Source: a bacterium (GTDB taxonomy: Bacteria; Patescibacteriota; Minisyncoccia; UBA6257; GWB1-50-10). From it: 6,338 nt of DNA. Below the pieces are notes generated by a model. It was given only the letters and a program-made list of their open reading frames with translations, searched no databases and was not told the origin of the DNA. Positions 6,032 through 6,338 of this stretch are shown piece after piece. The position numbers were made by a program, and so were the translations under genes. The DNA is taken from assembly GCA_021813265.1 (NCBI GenBank), contig JAKALF010000034.1, forward strand, positions 1-6,338. The letters are read 5' to 3'. Each line of letters opens with the position of its first letter. Positions within the stretch are counted from its first letter, which is position 1.

Positions 6032-6040
6032 TGATATGAT
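6032..6040 (+). promoter_or_regulatory. extended -10 promoter of the CtpA-type protease gene, probably leaderless
   Basis: TGATATGAT contains TG, one base, and TATGAT (6035-6040), the same arrangement as before the gene at 4010. The ATG follows after seven bases at 6048, leaving no room for a Shine-Dalgarno site. No acceptable -35 is seen at the right distance. Confidence 0.55.
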
Positions 6041-6067
6041 TATACCCATGCACTCAAAAATTTCTAA
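6039..6067 (-). promoter_or_regulatory. promoter of the small protein-def-fmt operon
   Basis: On the minus strand, a perfect TATAAT (6039-6044) is preceded at 17 bases by TTAGAA (6062-6067, four of six consensus matches). Transcription should start near 6032, giving a leader of about 14 bases before the ATG at 6018, with no Shine-Dalgarno site. The -35 lies inside the start of the divergent protease gene, and the -10 boxes of the two promoters overlap by two bases. Confidence 0.6.
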
Positions 6068-6338
6068 AATAACCGCGGGTATTGTTGTTCTTATTATCAT
6101 CGCGGGAGCCTCTTTCTATGGGGGAGTCCGATACGGGGCTCAATTTAAAGCTATCAAAATCACGGACAGTCGGCAACTGATTAACGCCGATTTTAACCTG
6201 TTTTGGGACGCCGTTAGCACATTAAAAGAAAAATACGTGAATCCTCAGGAGATAAACGATCAAAATCTCGTTTACGGAGCTATTAACGGGGCATTGGGCT
6301 CGCTTGACGATCCATATACCACGTTTTTTAATCCCAAT
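6048..6338 (+). CDS. S41 family C-terminal processing protease (CtpA-like), N-terminal part only
   Basis: The frame is open for 97 codons from ATG 6048 to the right edge. It starts with a short basic stretch (MHSKISK), then a membrane segment (about 9-24), and then the N-terminal helical region typical of CtpA/Prc proteases: FNLFWDAVSTLKEKYVN (about 50-66), LVYGAINGALGSLDDPYTTF (75-94) and FNPN. In this family that region precedes a PDZ domain and a Ser-Lys catalytic domain, which lie outside the window. The enzyme would be anchored in the cytoplasmic membrane with its protease domain outside, cutting exported proteins near their C-termini. The start is supported by the charged residues before the membrane segment and by the -10 box immediately upstream. 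It is divergent from the def-fmt operon. Confidence 0.9.
   Translation, partial: MHSKISKITAGIVVLIIIAGASFYGGVRYGAQFKAIKITDSRQLINADFNLFWDAVSTLKEKYVNPQEINDQNLVYGAINGALGSLDDPYTTFFNPN

Noticed and set aside
1..6338. CRISPR arrays, transposase genes or terminal inverted repeats
   Set aside because: I saw no regularly spaced repeats, transposase or integrase motifs, or matched inverted ends within the window.

Overview
The window suggests a small-genome bacterium of the Candidate Phyla Radiation (Patescibacteria, probably Parcubacteria-like). This is inferred from AT-rich, tightly packed genes, start/stop overlaps of four bases or more, few Shine-Dalgarno sites, short versions of housekeeping proteins, and a small conserved unknown gene linked to def-fmt. 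No taxonomic marker is complete enough to settle it.

Left part (1-3372, all minus strand). Reading leftward from a tRNA-Gln gene (anticodon CTG, 3299-3372), the strand carries a beheaded XRE-type helix-turn-helix remnant, a methyltransferase pseudogene, and three apparently intact glycosyltransferases: GT2-type (1930-2760), GT4-like (989-1933) and GT9/heptosyltransferase-like (1-978, running off the left edge). It looks like a surface-glycan gene cluster beside a tRNA gene. The genes next to the tRNA are in decay: the HTH reading frame starts at the tRNA 3' end without its first helix, and both the HTH and the methyltransferase are broken by apparent one-base losses in short homopolymers.

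Middle part (3373-4402). Two plus-strand single genes of unknown function follow. The first (3489-3965) is a soluble 158-residue protein with a near-consensus sigma-70-type promoter, the only strong Shine-Dalgarno site in the window, and its own hairpin terminator. The second (4010-4402) is a 130-residue protein with an N-terminal membrane anchor. It has an extended -10 element so close to the ATG that the mRNA should be leaderless or nearly so.

Right part (4435-6338). A minus-strand operon encodes a 95-residue conserved unknown, peptide deformylase (def) and methionyl-tRNA formyltransferase (fmt), with overlapping ends. Fmt adds the formyl group to initiator Met-tRNA and Def removes it from the finished protein. 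Fmt has Gly where the family's catalytic Asn should be. Divergent from this operon, with 29 bp between start codons and overlapping -10 boxes, begins an S41/CtpA-type protease that runs off the right edge.

I did not find a clear new multi-gene system. The best leads are the tRNA/HTH junction with neighbouring gene decay, the repeated leaderless promoter layout, and the altered Fmt active site.
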